Origin: Histoplasma ohiense | Lineage: Eukaryota; Ascomycota; Eurotiomycetes; Onygenales; Ajellomycetaceae | Reading direction: 5' to 3' | DNA length: 64,000 nt | Assembly: GCA_017607445.1 (NCBI GenBank) | Contig: JAEVHH010000001.1 | Location: 6,758,001 to 6,822,000, forward strand | In this document: positions 46,263 through 58,927 of the stretch, piece after piece | How positions within the stretch are numbered: the first letter of the stretch is position 1 | Layout of the letters: each line of letters starts with the position of its first letter | Notes under the pieces: model-generated | What the model was told of the DNA's origin: nothing | The model's database searches: none | What the model saw: the letters and a program-made list of their open reading frames with translations, nothing else | Translations under genes and position numbers: made by a program

Positions 46263-49128
46263 ATGGGCGTCCCTTCGTTTCGTGTTTTCCAGCCCTTCTT
46301 CTTCTCCGTGCTCACCGTTGCTCTCCTCGCTTCAAAACTGCTCCATCTGTTCCTGCATGCCCACTCCATTCCGCGGCTGCATTTCGTCGTCTACTTCCCG
46401 ACCTTCTTTCTCCACGATTGTTTCCTCATCGTAGCCCAGCGCCTGCTGCTGCATAGCCAGAGTCGCAATATCACGTCGATCCTTGGCCTCTGCATAGGTG
46501 GTTTTCTTGCGTATGGAGCATCCCCTCTTATTTCCCCCCTCCTCGTTGCCAGGAGATCTTGGGATAATGAGCTAACCGGTTGTCCTTTTCGTTCGTTAGG
46601 ACCATCTCTCTCGGTGCCGCAGCGTCACAGTTTGGGTTTTATTATGTCACTGGCGGGGAGTTGCAATGGGATGCAGCCGGAAGTGTGGCCAGCGATCCTG
46701 CTGCCATGAGGTTGATGATGAGTGGAATCATGCCCGTCTGCGTTGCGGGCCTGGCCTTGGTCTTCGCCTCGTTGGCGATTACGCCCGTCTTCTATAACAA
46801 AACCGGCTGCTGGCTGGTATCGATATCGAAGTTCGCTTCACCGGCCAATTGGGACATGATGCTCCCCCTCGCTCGAGTCAAAACGGAATTCTCAGCCCAG
46901 AGAGTCGTTCGGCTCTGGCCCCTCTGTGGCTTGACTACCCTCTGCGCCTTGGCGTTTTTGCTCTTCCTTCGACCGGCCATTCCCTACAATCATATTTCGG
47001 CAACCTTGCCGGTCGCATTGGGCAGCGCGATGCATTCTAGGACGAAACACTGTGCGGGAAGCTATTCCCTTACTAATAAATCGTTTCCGCGACCTAATCT
47101 GATCGATCCGGATCGTTGGATTCTGCCAAAGGATAACTTCAAGGGGTGGGCCCCGGGAAAGGTCAATGCCTTTATTCGACAGTACTCTGCGAGGACACGG
47201 AGCTGGATTCCATATGCCCTCCCTGATGGGTTTGAACGCTGGGACAAGCAAGCGGTAATGGCCATAGAAAAACATGAAAACGACACAATGCCCGCCCAAG
47301 ATGGAAAGAACATGTGCTTGGATCAGAGTAGAACACACTACTACAACCCTGTTGCAGATCCGCTGAGGATTTCGAATCTCAATTTAGAACCCTATGAAGC
47401 GCTCAGACACGCGCTCAAGGACATCCTGATATCACATGTTGTCCTTGTTACAATGGAGAGCACGCGCAAGGATATGTTTCCCATAAAGAAAAGCTCCCAC
47501 CTCTACAAGGAGATCCTTCGCTCTTACAAACCCAACCAACTCAACCAGAACAAAATCGACTCCAAGCTATCACAGCTGACTCGTGTCGCGGAACAAGTCA
47601 CCGGAGAGTCATTTTCCAGCTCTCCAGACAAGCAGCCCGACCTCTTACCGGGAGTGTGGAAAGATCAGTCTGCTCCCGGCATGGGTGGGATAAACGTCGT
47701 GGGGGCCCTCACTGGGAGCAGCCTTTCTTTCAAGAGCGTAGTAGGCAGCCACTGCGGTGTCGGACCGCTTCCAGTGGATTTTCTCGAAGAGGTCAACGGG
47801 AAGATCTATCAGCCTTGCATCCCACAGATCATGGAGCTTTTCAACAGGGAAAAGAAAACGTTCCAGAAGCAAGGCGTGAACGAAGCGTTGCTCGACCATC
47901 GTGCAAGTGTGCATCGTCGAGAATGGGAATCCGTCTTTGTCCAATCGATCACCGATCAGTATGACCGGCAGGATGTGCTCAACAGGCACATGAGCTTTGG
48001 AAAGTCCTTTACGAAGGAGACCTTGGAAAATATTGCTTCCAAGTACTATCCACCGAAGACGCCTGAACTTAACTACTTTGGGTACGTGTAAAGAAAAGAA
48101 AAGAAATCACTATACCGTAGCGAAAAAAAAAAAAAAATAAACAATATCTGACAAATAGATGCAGATATGCCGAAAGCGAGGTCAAACCCTTCATCCGTGA
48201 CGTGATATCGGAGACGATTGCGAACAATAAACGACTGTTCCTCTCGCATTTCACCAGCACGACTCATCACCCCTGGGCAATCCCTCCAAACTTCACCGAA
48301 ACGCAATACATGGGCTCGGAGGGTTCGCATGAGCACATGAACGCCTTTTTGAACGTTGTTCGTTACGACGATATTTGGCTCGGAGAGCTTCTTGCGCTAC
48401 TGGATGAACATGGAATCGCAAACGAGACCCTCGTGGTCATTGTTGGAGACCAGTAAGCCTTCTTTCCTGTTATTTTCTAGTTGAAAGTTCACACTCTGAA
48501 CCCCCCACCTCCCCCCCCCTCCTTTCACCATGTGCTGATGTGTATGTATCCTTGCAGCGGCCAGGCATTCGAAGAGGACGCCGAGATGACCGGCACGTAT
48601 GAAAACGCCCACATCAGCAATTTCCGCGTGCCCCTCGTCTTCCGCCATCCTCAGCTCCCGCGCATCCAAGTCGCCGCAAACGCCACTTCAATGTCCATCC
48701 TCCCGACCATTCTCGACCTCCTCATCTCGACCAACTCCCTGGATGCCATCGACACCACCGCAGCCTCAGATCTCATTCACGATTACGAAGCCCAGTCGCT
48801 GCTACGCCCGTACAGGCCCTCGCTCAACGGCCGCCAGGCGTGGAATTTCGGCATCATCAACTCCGGCGGCTCAATGCTGGCCATTACGTCCGCTGCCGTT
48901 CCTTATCGGCTTGTCATCCCGCTGGGCGGCAGCCACACGTTCCGCTTCACCCACATGGTCAAGGATCCGAACGAGCTCCATCCGCTTGAGAAATGGACGC
49001 TGGGTGACATTGTCAACGTCGTTAAGCACATGTACGGCGAGGAAGCGGCCAGCTGGGTGCGCGAAGCCGATGCTGTGGCCAGATGGTGGGCGGCGGAAAT
49101 GCGTCGTTTGTATAACTATAATAACTGA
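46263..49128 (+). CDS. Sulfatase-domain membrane protein, LtaS/phosphoethanolamine-transferase-like
   Basis: Four exons, 46263-46510, 46600-48081, 48159-48452 and 48558-49128, give 864 aa. The N-terminal third has five or so hydrophobic spans (FFFSVLTVALLASKLLHLFL; SILGLCIGGFLATISLG across junction 1; GIMPVCVAGLALVFASLAI; LWPLCGLTTLCALAFLLFL). The extracytoplasmic domain has the alkaline-phosphatase-superfamily nucleophile block VVLVTMESTRKD with Thr at about 371, as in lipoteichoic acid synthases, not the Cys/Ser of true sulfatases. Further on come HFTSTTHHPW and VIVGDHGQAF, with the Asp-His pair at ~674-675 completed by splicing, and a late His. Likely a metal-dependent phospho- or sulfo-transferase/hydrolase acting at the cell surface or in the secretory pathway; the substrate is unknown. 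The 3' flank carries (ATC)n and TTTTTC repeats. Confidence 0.85.
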
Positions 49129-49390
49129 TATTTTTTTTTTATTTTTTTTTTTTATTATTTATTTTTTTTTTTTTTGGATGTTTCTTTCTTTCTTCTAATA
49201 TTTCCCCATATTTTTTCTGTTTATTTTATTGTTATATATTTATTTATTTACCTTTTTTTTTGCGATAAAGCGATGGGTATGAATGTGATGTTTTTGGATA
49301 GATATGCGAGGGATTTATTTGTCTTTGCTTTCCTTCATCATCCCACTCTTTCGAATATTGGGTGGGCGTTCGTTCTGTGTTTTTCCTGTT

Positions 49391-49428
<38 letters not shown>

Positions 49429-49429
49429 T
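49391..49429 (+). repeat. (ATC)13 microsatellite
   Basis: Pure ATC repeat in the 3' flank of the sulfatase-type gene. Confidence 0.9.
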
Positions 49430-49489
49430 GTTTTCCTCCCTTGACATGTTTATGTTTTGTTTGTAATTAGAGAGCCCGCTGAGCGTTTT

Positions 49490-49536
49490 CTTTTTCTTTT
49501 CTTTTCTTTTTCTTTTTCTTTTTCTTTTTCTTTTTC

Positions 49537-49570
<34 letters not shown>
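49490..49570 (+). repeat. (TTTTTC)n / (TTTTC)n pyrimidine repeat
   Basis: About 80 bp of TTTTTC and TTTTC units ending in T-only sequence. Confidence 0.9.
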
Positions 49571-49867
49571 CGTTTTCTGTATTCACTATTATTTTTTTAT
49601 TCTCTTTTTATTTCCGTCAGCCGGGGGTCATTTGCCGGATCGATCGATGATTCAAAATCATCTTGATTCTTGAAAATTGGGCAACTATGTATGTAGCTGA
49701 CAGACTCCATAGATAATAAGACGACGATGATATAAATATAAAATATATATATATATATATAAAAAAAAACCCTTTTTTTCCCCGTTGACGGCACGCGACG
49801 GAGCGAGCTAGGACAGCGGTATTCCAGGCCAGGATGGTGGCTGGGGGCCTGCGGTTATTCGAACACC

Positions 49868-50026
49868 GAGTCGCGAGTCGCGAGTCGCGAGTCGCTGGGC
49901 GCGCAAAAGCCCAGTCCTGCAGCGTTTGAGGTTGAGGTTGAGGTTGAGGTTCTATCTAGTTGCTGGGAAGGATCCCTCGCCGCGGGTCCTAGGAGGAGGA
50001 GGAGGAGGAGGAGGAGGAGGAGGAGG
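49868..50026 (+). repeat. Cluster of three short tandem repeats
   Basis: GAGTCGC x4 at 49868-49895, GAGGTT x4 at 49928-49950 and (AGG)12 at 49991-50026, separated by unique sequence. Confidence 0.9.
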
Positions 50027-50765
50027 GGCCTGATGACACAGGGCACAAATGATTGTGATGCTGCGAAACGGCTTCTGGAGGGAAAAGTCGTGTTGTGTTG
50101 TTGTGTGCTTTGGTATATGGAAGTTGCTCTTGTTGCCTGCTGACAATCCGGTGCGAGGGAGGTGTTTTTTGCAAGGGGGTGTATTTGCAATCGCGGAAGG
50201 GGTCGCGCGGTGTAGTCGGGAGGGAGATGGGGGCGGCGGGGCTTGCGCTCCCTTTTCTGTTTCTGCGGGGGGTTTTGTTTTTATTTTTCTATTTTTTCTC
50301 TTTTCGATCGCGATGTGAGCTGGGTGGTGTGCGGGTGCCTTGGACGCTGATATGTATCTGGAACCGTAGGTTGGCTTGGCCAGTTTTAAATTTGATAGAT
50401 AGTTGTTCTTGTGCAAGGCCCGGTTCCAGTCAGTCCCAGTTGGAGTTCGGATTTTTTATTTTTATTTTTTATTTTTTCTTGTTTTCTTTTTTTTGTGCGT
50501 CCTGACAGGGGCAACTGAGTACGCGCATGAGATCCAGCGGCCTCATCATCGCTAGTATTACTAGCTTCACATGAAGCGCCCCGCTATTGTTCCGATGCCA
50601 TCTTCCCAGGAGGCGCGGCTGTGAGAGAGATGCCATGGACTGTGCAAATATATCTAGCGACTTTCCGGGAAGGGCTGGACACTGTGGTTGGTGGGTGGCT
50701 GGAACTTAACCTCCCATGGTAGCTAATGCGCTCTTCTCACTTTATTATGGAGTGATATATGATAT

Positions 50766-50767
<2 letters not shown>

Positions 50768-50803
<36 letters not shown>
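50768..50803 (+). repeat. (TA)18 microsatellite
   Basis: Pure TA repeat of 36 bp. Confidence 0.9.
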
Positions 50804-50805
<2 letters not shown>

Positions 50806-51690
50806 ATGGCTCTGATAGAAAATCGCGACACCCTCGCTGGAATGGATTAGGTGCAGTGTAACGATCAAATGTTGTCTAATTCATACATGAAAAAGACATA
50901 TTCAGCCACACCATTGTCATATGTGAGAACCTATTCTTTTTCAAAAATTCTTTTATCAGATTCTTCAAGATATCAGACCGGAGGGGGAGGGAGGAGGAGA
51001 GCGGTTTATTCCTTACGTAAAATTAGCACAGGTGTCTATATCAAAAGGAGAGGTGTTTGTATGCAGATTACCCACAACATAGAGAAGGCTATAGTACACA
51101 GATGATGGTCGACGAGCTTGAAAATGCGGAAAGAATAAATGAGTGTCTAAACGTATCATCTCCGGCAATGGAGACGGAACCAGCGGACTTGCTGGGGTTT
51201 CTGAGGCGCATTCAGACAGAACGTGCATAGTGATGAGCGCAGCCGAGAGAGGGATGTTTAGGTTAGAGAATAGGTACATCAAGGTGCCTGGTAGCAAGCT
51301 TGACTGGGTGAGACAGAGAATAAAATAGGTATGGTATCACATAGTCATCAATCTCCCTTTCCCTTTGCCCTTCGAGAAGGCGGGAAATCGCAATGCAGGG
51401 CAATTTATAGTCACCACTCTCCGCCGTCCATGTCTTCTTCCCCTTGGGAGGGCAGTCAGGATAGCAGAGTGGATGATTGGTTTGTTGTATTAGTCCATCG
51501 TGAAGCCCCAGTATTCTGGGGTATTTTGCAAATATCAGGGCATTCATGGAGGCATTCTTTCGTTCCGTTAGGCGTTTTTGCCCTTGCTGGTGGTTGCAGT
51601 GCAAGTGGCGCGGGTGTGATATTTATTGATGACCGGGAACCAATACCCAGGTTGCGATTAGAGTGTCGCCTCATCTTCATCTTCGCGATT

Positions 51691-52050
51691 CTAAAACAAC
51701 ATGTGCGATGTTCCCCAGGGCCTGCCTGTATTTGCGCTTCCGTTTTGCCAGGAAAATGGAGACATAACGGAGAATCGATGGAGAGTCAACTGCTGTGGCT
51801 GGATCTCTCGGCATGCTTCAACGACTTGCTCGTTGAGAACGGCCCGCAAGAAATCGAAGTGATCCTCAGTTCCGAAGCCCGTCGGCCATAAAATAACCAC
51901 ATTGCGTTCTCAATACTGCGCTGTCCAGGATGTCCAGCAGGTCCTGGCTGGGACTCCTCGGGTAGGTTATTCTTGATATCCTCTTGATATCCGCATCAGA
52001 AATGGGATTGGGATTAGCCCGCTTTTCTGGCGAGAGGTAGAGAGTTCAAT
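51691..52050 (-). pseudogene. Possible decayed or fragmentary gene
   Basis: The minus strand shows two adjoining coding-like stretches in different frames. The first, about 52040-51870, reads LSPEKRANPNPISDADIKR and then SQDLLDILDSAVLRTQ. The second, 51900-51691, contains GTEDHFDFLRAVLNEQVVEA and then CREIQPQQLTLHRFS. They could be joined by a frameshift or by a 52-bp intron (GTATTG ... CTGAG, splicing DILDSA to DHFDFL). No plausible ATG-bearing first exon was found, and I do not recognise the protein. A CAG6 tract on the same strand lies just upstream at 52078-52095. Confidence 0.3.
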
Positions 52051-55000
52051 CGAGGCTTATCTTGTGCATATTTTCACTGCTGCTGCTGCTGCTGCTTCTT
52101 CTTCATTCTCCGAGGGTGTTTATTTAAAAATGCGGGAAGTGTCTGGCGGGGGACTCCAACACTGTCGCGGCGCCTAAATAAAAAGCAAATCTCGCCCAAG
52201 CATTCCAATTGTCCGAGATTCAGCGCAGAACGATCAACAACCCATCTCGACCACTGCCACGGCCGTCAACCCGTAGCTCTAGCCAAGTGCCTATAAGCAT
52301 TGAAAATTCCACGTTCATTTTATGAGCTTGATGTTGCCTTTTCCATTCACGTTGCCGGTTGTGTTCTTCAGATGTACGGCCGGCGTTCTATGACCTTTCC
52401 CGCTTCTCCTGCTGAACTCATAGCCAAGTAGCTTGCTACGTGTATTTGATCTTCCCTTCGGTTATTCCCTCGAGGAAATCAATATGATTGTCTCAAATCG
52501 TGAATTAGGTGTTAATATTGTCCGTATGCACCCAAGGATATCGTCAACCAGCGAGACCACGGTTCCTGCCTCCTGTTCTTCCGCAATACCCTTTAATTTT
52601 CAATGATTCCCAGTGACCAGGACGCTTGCTGGGCAGGCCTGATTGATTATGGCCACTGCTTCTGTTTTGAAAAACTGTTCAGATAATAATACTGCTACCT
52701 AGTTCAGCCTCCATTCGAGTCGTATACCTGGTAGCTGGAGGCAGTCCGTTCCTTGAGTTCCCGTGTTACTCTATTCTCGACCTTCAACGCACTACAGGGG
52801 TTGGTGGAGATGGCGAACTTGCTGGAAATCCGGGTAAAAATGGTCCGTTGAATGGCTTTTCTGAATGGTTCACACGGAGGCTGCAACACCGGCCAACCCT
52901 TTGTGATCCAGGACTTCGACAAACTACCACAATGGGATGGAAGATTACTTTCAATCGACAACCTGATAGAGCCCTCTACAAAAAAAAAAAGAAGGGCGTT
53001 ACGATTTTTACTTTGAACCCTGGCGGAGGGCCCTTGCCGCGCAAGTGATTGTTAACTCTTGTCCATATATTCGTGCTCAGAAGAACCGGAGTGCCCCTCC
53101 TCCCTTCCTCCTGACATTATGTTTTACTAACTATACTCGATCAGATATTCCAATCCGGAATTGTAGCACGGCAAGAGACGTGAATTATATGCTCAAGAAG
53201 TTCACAGATGTGGCCCGTCGGCCATATCGAGAGTTCAAGAATCTCTACATCCGAGATCTACAGTGTCTGAAGGTCTGGTTGGAAAAATGTTAAAACATTT
53301 CTTCCGTCTGAAGTGCAATGGGGCGGCAGCGTGGATTTGTTTCAATGGCTGCCCTCATGTGCGCGGAGCGAGGTTGTAATGGTTTATGTCGGCTCACAAG
53401 ACTCTTCGTAAGTAACGCGGATTACCTCCGAGCTCTTTCCTCTGTTCCTGGTAGAAATAGATCCGGGTTTCACAGGTGTTTTTCGTCCACTGTTGCGTTG
53501 AATCCTTTAAGTGGAAGCGAGTGGTATGTATGATTTTATCATTTTAACATTTTATTATTGTTGTTGTTATTACTATTATGATTACTATTACCATTAAACA
53601 TATTCTCCGTTGTCGGAAAATCTGTAGCTAACTGCTAAGCGATAGATCGCCCTGTTCTCTTTTTTGGGACGGACTTTGAATCTCAAAGCAAATACGATGC
53701 CTTCATGGCTGGTCGTGGTGCCTGCCCACATGTAGACTGGCTTAACTTATCACCTAACAAGCTATGAAAGGCAAATTTCCCTGTCTATGTTCATGAGCAA
53801 GAAGTTGGAGAACTTGTTGTGTTTTTCCCATGCAACAGCTCATCAAATATAGAATCTCAGAACAATATCCATGACAATGATGTGCTTCATCCGCTGTCAC
53901 TAGAAGCGGGGCTCAAAACTATGTGCAAGCCTCTGTTCAACCAGCTCTGCTACCCAGATGTTGCACATTCCAATCTATCACTCACATGCGCAATGTTGAG
54001 TCTATTGCAAGATAAAACCAGATCCCGCGCCCCCGGACTTGCCCTTGCCGGCCAAGCTCTTTCGCCAAATGGTGCGAGATGAAACGATTGATGATCAGCC
54101 AGTCACATCGTTATCGTTAGTATACCAGATACCGCCATTGCAACTTTTTGTTTCCGTGGTCCTGCTATCTGGAATCGACACCTTCGCTGCAGTGAGTGCC
54201 AGGATTTCGACCTCTGCTTACTTTGTTTCCCTAGCGGTAGAAGTTGCGAGCATCTTTCAAGCTACACATGGGTAGAAATCATTACCCCAAAGACTTGCCG
54301 CCAAGTCATCCGTCGAGCGGAGTCAATTGTTGGGTATCAGATCGAGGAAAACATTAACTCTGGACACAGAAAGACCTTGGCCACTGCGGTCAACGACTTG
54401 ATGCGGGCACCCCAAAGCAATGCTATGAAGCTATGTCATCTGTGCAGAATAGACCATTTAGAATGGAAAGGGAGGCCGGTGTGATAAGAGCTCTGCTATG
54501 TTCTGCTTCCGTGGATTATTTATCCCGCCATTTCTTCTTCACTGTCGGCTAAAAGCATCGATGGGACGATATTTCATTACCAGAGAAAGACTTAACCTCC
54601 CCTCCTTGGGCTCGGACCCGCACTGGACGTTTGTTTTGCTGAATATCTGGTAATCCATCTCAGGTCGCTGTGTCCTTCCATCTCCCGTATTTCAAAAAAA
54701 AAAAAAAAAAAAGAAGTCGCTGTCGCATTGCCGGTGCATTCATTGACCATGTGATATGAAAATCCGGTGGTCTACAGATTGCCCACTGCCTCCATATCAG
54801 TCATATGAAAATTGGATATAGCAATATTGATGTCCGGTGGCTCTTATGAGTCATATCTAGCTTTGGAGAGGTGTTTTGAATATATTATCATATTATAAGG
54901 ATGATTGGTGCAAAAATGTGGGAAATTGTTCAACAGCATTGTTCCTTGTATAAAAAAGGAATCAAGAGATAAATGATAAATCTATCACTTTTGGTGGTAC

Positions 55001-56219
55001 AGAATTGCTGAATAGATGGAGTTGGTTGTTGAGATCCATACAAACAGTTTGTAGCGTATAAATAAGATGATGCCGGGAACTGTATCAAAATGCAAGCCAC
55101 TCTATGGCAGAAGTTCCAACGGCTTCCTGAGTCCAAGATCCGTGTCCAGAAACAAAGATAATAAAAATAAAAATAAAAGTAAAAGGCCACCCTCGGCCAA
55201 TAATGCCAAATATAACCAACCCTCACAACCCTCAGAGAAAATGCATCTTTTCCCTACGAGAATGGCTACTTACTGGCTTGACAACTCCAAGTTCAAGACC
55301 TTGGTGGTTCTCACCGGCGCGAGAAACTAATCTCAACGTCTACCAATCTTCGGCATCGCCTCCCGCAAATCGCGGCCAACTGCCGTGAGCCGCCGCGGGG
55401 TACTCCCGCGAGAAGGAACACGGTTGAACATGGTTCCTGTATCTTGGGCCCACCCACACCTTGGGGCCACGATCAACGCTGCTACCAACAATCACGGGCA
55501 GGACTGGTGTTCAACCCACAGGGTGGTTGCTTGCGGGCAGGATCAGGGGGTTGCTTTAGGGGTTCAGGGGCCTGATGGGCAGAGAGACCCATTCCCGCAT
55601 AGGCGCCAACAAATGGGGGTCGTGGTGAACCCGGCCAAAAGGTTGCCGGATGAAGTTAAATACCCATCGACGCATCTCGGAAAATGGCCGCTGCTCACAT
55701 AGAAAGAAGGACGACAACAATAACAACAAATTTAAAAAAGTTGCCTGCAAGAGAAGGAAATGTCGAGAACAATGGGTTGAGACTGGCATGGTAGATAGCC
55801 TCTACAAGAGATATTGGACGATTTGTCTTCTTGGGGTTCTAACAGACTTAACAGGATTTTGGTTATCCATTACTAGCATACATTTTCGAATGTGCTTCTC
55901 ATGGGTGACTGGTTTTATTTTATTTAGTGGTCTAAGCTAAGTTATCGGCGGGTTTGCCGACATCCACACGATTTTTCCAAGAGATTCCACCCGGCAAAAG
56001 GTTTGCCTCCGCCATTGCTGGTTGCTGCTGTTCCTGTTGTGGAGCGGCGGCGGACTGGCGGGAACTGTGGCGGGGCACAAGATCATAGGTACACAGCATA
56101 TATCCATGGATATATTTATATATTTATATATATTTATATATACATATCTCCAACTTCTCCAACCCGAAGCGCGTGGTAAAGTTCGCGGCTCAAACAGCTT
56201 CCTGTCATTTTGAAATACC

Positions 56220-57055
56220 ATGTCTTCGTCGCTATTTTGCTCCTCCGCTTCACCGTCGCGGCTGTCCCCTCTCTTCCACCGCATCCATCGCGGTTACGGG
56301 GGAACATATAACAGGTCGTGGCGACAACTATCAACATCCCAAGCTAACTTTCAAGAACCCTCTCCCTCATCCCCCCCCGGCGCTTCCAATATAGCAATCT
56401 CTACTAACCCTGCCCCCGCCGCCTCTGTCATCGCCTCCAAATTCATCTCGCGCTTCCAATCCCTCCCCCCTCAAACCCGCACCCAGACCCTTGACGGGAA
56501 CCAAGTCCAACTCCTCTCCCTGACCTTGAATCGCCGCTCTCTCTACCCAGGAAGCCCAGCACTATCCAACGCCAGGGCCCCCGAAGCTGGCACTCCGATC
56601 CCCCCCGGTTACCACCTGGTATACTTTACACCCGCGTTCTTGGAAGGCGAGCTGGGTCTGGATGGCACTGACACGTCATACAACCCAGAGCCGCCGTTTA
56701 CAAGGCGCATGTGGGCCGGCGGGGAGGTGCGGTGGCCACTCGGGCAGGATGGGAAAGTAAATTTGCTAAGGGTTGGACAGGAGGTGCAGGAGACAACGCG
56801 GGTGTTAAGTGCGGAGGCTAAGGTTGTGAAGGCGACCGGGGAGGAGATGGTGGTTGTTGGGGTGGAGAAGGTGTTTGAGAACGAGCATGGGGTTGCGCTT
56901 GTGGATAGAAGGTGAGTTTCCCAAGAAAGAAATGGAAAAAGGAAGGAATACCTCCATGAAAGACTTTGAAATTCCATCTGCCCCTGTGTTTGTGACGGCT
57001 TGATGTTAAGAGCGCGGGAAGCGGAAACGAAACGATATACTAACCATGAAAATAA

Positions 57056-57087
<32 letters not shown>

Positions 57088-57633
57088 TCCAGAAACTGGA
57101 TATTCCGAGAAGCACTCAAGCTTGACCCGTCGTCCAAAACACCCGCAGCAACATTCGCCAACGCTCCTCCCGCCATCTCCACCACACCCAAATCTACCGC
57201 GCAACCCACCTTCTCGACCTTGAAAGAAAACAACCGTGTCACCCACGCCCGCACTGTCTGCCAGTCAGCCGTCACCCTCCAGCGCTTCTCAGCGCTTACA
57301 TTCAACGGGCATAAAATCCACTACTCCCTCCCCTGGGCACAGACTATCGAGGGGCATGCTGGCCTAGTTGTACATGGGCCTCTCAATCTCCTCGCCATGT
57401 TGGACCTCTGGCGAGATGTACGGAGTGCGCAGCTGGAGAATCAGGGGAGGACGGGTGAGGTTCTTGTTCCTCGATCCATTGAGTATCGGGCGACAAGTCC
57501 GCTATATACAGAGGAGGAGTATAAAATTGTTCTTGAGGAAGTGGAAGGCAGAGCAATGGGAGGCAATGTGAATATTTATAGCCCCAGAGGAGCAGTGGCA
57601 ATGAAAGCGGTTATTTCTGCGTATGCTCTTTGA
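56220..57633 (+). CDS. htd2: Hydroxyacyl-thioester dehydratase, HTD2-like (hot-dog fold)
   Basis: Two exons, 56220-56911 and 57093-57633, joined AG/gtgagt to ccag/A, give 410 aa. The N-terminal ~45 residues are Ser/Arg-rich without acids (SSASPSRLSPLFHRIHRGY), as expected of a mitochondrial presequence. The body matches fungal mesaconyl-C4-CoA hydratase/Htd2 proteins: PPGYHLVYFTPAF, RRMWAGGEVRW, the exon junction DRRNWIFREAL, and the hot-dog/MaoC-like C-terminus FSALTFNGHKIHYSLPWAQ, then EGHAGLVVHGPLNLLAMLDL. In yeast Htd2 is the 3-hydroxyacyl-ACP dehydratase of mitochondrial type II fatty acid synthesis. Intron 1 holds a (TA)n run at 57057-57076. Confidence 0.85.
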
Positions 57634-58927
57634 GACGGAGGTTTTTGTTCTGTGAATAGCAAGGAGAGAGAGGATTGGGGAATTGGGATAAAGGGGTTGT
57701 TGACGAATGTGAAATATAGGGTAGGGATAGGATAATATGTACATGTACATGTACATACCTGTACACTAGTCTCCTAATACTAGCCTCAGATATTTTTTCT
57801 TTTCTTACCCTGCAGAGAGAAACAAAAGGCCAGCGGTTACCAGAAAAACACCAATTTGGCAAATCTCATAAAACACTCATCTTCCATATCACTCTCGTCT
57901 CAGTCAATGCCAGGGCAGTGTTTCAAACGGTGCATCCCCCAGCTGATGCCGTTCTCTGCTACCCCTCCTCAGTTCAGCAATCCATCTTAAGCGACAGACA
58001 AATATCAGGGGGGTACGCGTCCAGATAAAAATAATATAAAAAGACAGAAATGCTCAACAGACACGCCGATGACGGATTTCCTCACAAAAACGCCCCGACC
58101 TCCACAGGAAGAGAACGTCCTGAGTCAATCAATCTTCCTCCCAACAGCAGGTCTCTCATGGTGTAGTTCCCCACCAATGTTGCATTCAAAGACCTGCATT
58201 GCCAGCGATAATAATTGCTAGCTCCGTTTCCAGCGTAAAATGGTTAGGATAACTGCTTCAGATTCGTCAAAGAGACTGAGCGGATAATCCGATGGTTCCT
58301 GGGATGTGCACTCCTGCGCTCCCGCTCTCTCAGGCAGGGGGTTCACCGCGGCTGAACTGGTAGAAAACCTCTGGAACTGCCCTGTTTCATGGCTTGTTAT
58401 CGACTGAATTCGACAGCAGTTCCACTTTTGCTTCAAAACGAGGGTCCTGGATCAGCAGAGGAATGACGTTCGGTATTAGAAAAGGAAGTCCAGTGAACCA
58501 TCATCAGGATGAAGACCATAGTTAGCCCAAGAGGATGTCGTTGATTACTAAGCCCAGTCTTGGCATCGCAGTGGACATTTCCAACTCTACACTGCCAATT
58601 TGGAACAAATACCATATCTTTTTCAAAATTTTTATATCCGCTTACCCTCTCAGCCCAATATCCTGCCAAACAAGCTTCCCGAAGCGCATGCGTCCGGAGC
58701 TCGAAAACCTCCGAAAGAACACCTCAGTCATTTAAGTACTGCAGTGAAAACAGAGCCCGAACTATGCGATAGTCCGGACGTAAACAAGCGGCCTCGCAGC
58801 CCGGTCATCTTAGATATACCTTCCCTCCTCACCTACGAGCCTCTCCATATTGTAAAAGAAAAACCTCTACCGTCCTGCACAAAAAGAGAGCAGAGGGGCC
58901 AAGGGGCATTGACATCGGCCAACCCCG
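57634..58927. other. Intergenic between htd2-like gene and coq10
   Basis: Holds (GTACAT)n at 57738-57756 and a TGAGTCA at 58121-58127. The coq10 frame is open upstream from about 58600 through the A-run, so an N-terminally extended product is formally possible. The upstream residues do not look like a mitochondrial presequence. Confidence 0.55.

Larger units (their letters stand above)
49129..56219. other. 7.1-kb gene-sparse region
   Basis: No gene is supported with confidence. The left 1.7 kb is simple-sequence DNA. From 51.0 to 52.1 kb the minus strand has short coding-like stretches (separate entry). From 52.6 to 55.9 kb there are only short, interrupted frames (e.g. 53045-53293 with KKFTDVARRPYREFKNLY) that I cannot assign; they may be decayed genes or transposon relics. 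The right end is the promoter of the HTD2-like gene. Confidence 0.5.

Noticed and set aside
51331..51891. 186-codon + strand frame
   Set aside because: No motif; the opposite strand looks more protein-like over the same bases, and no ATG context or splice support.
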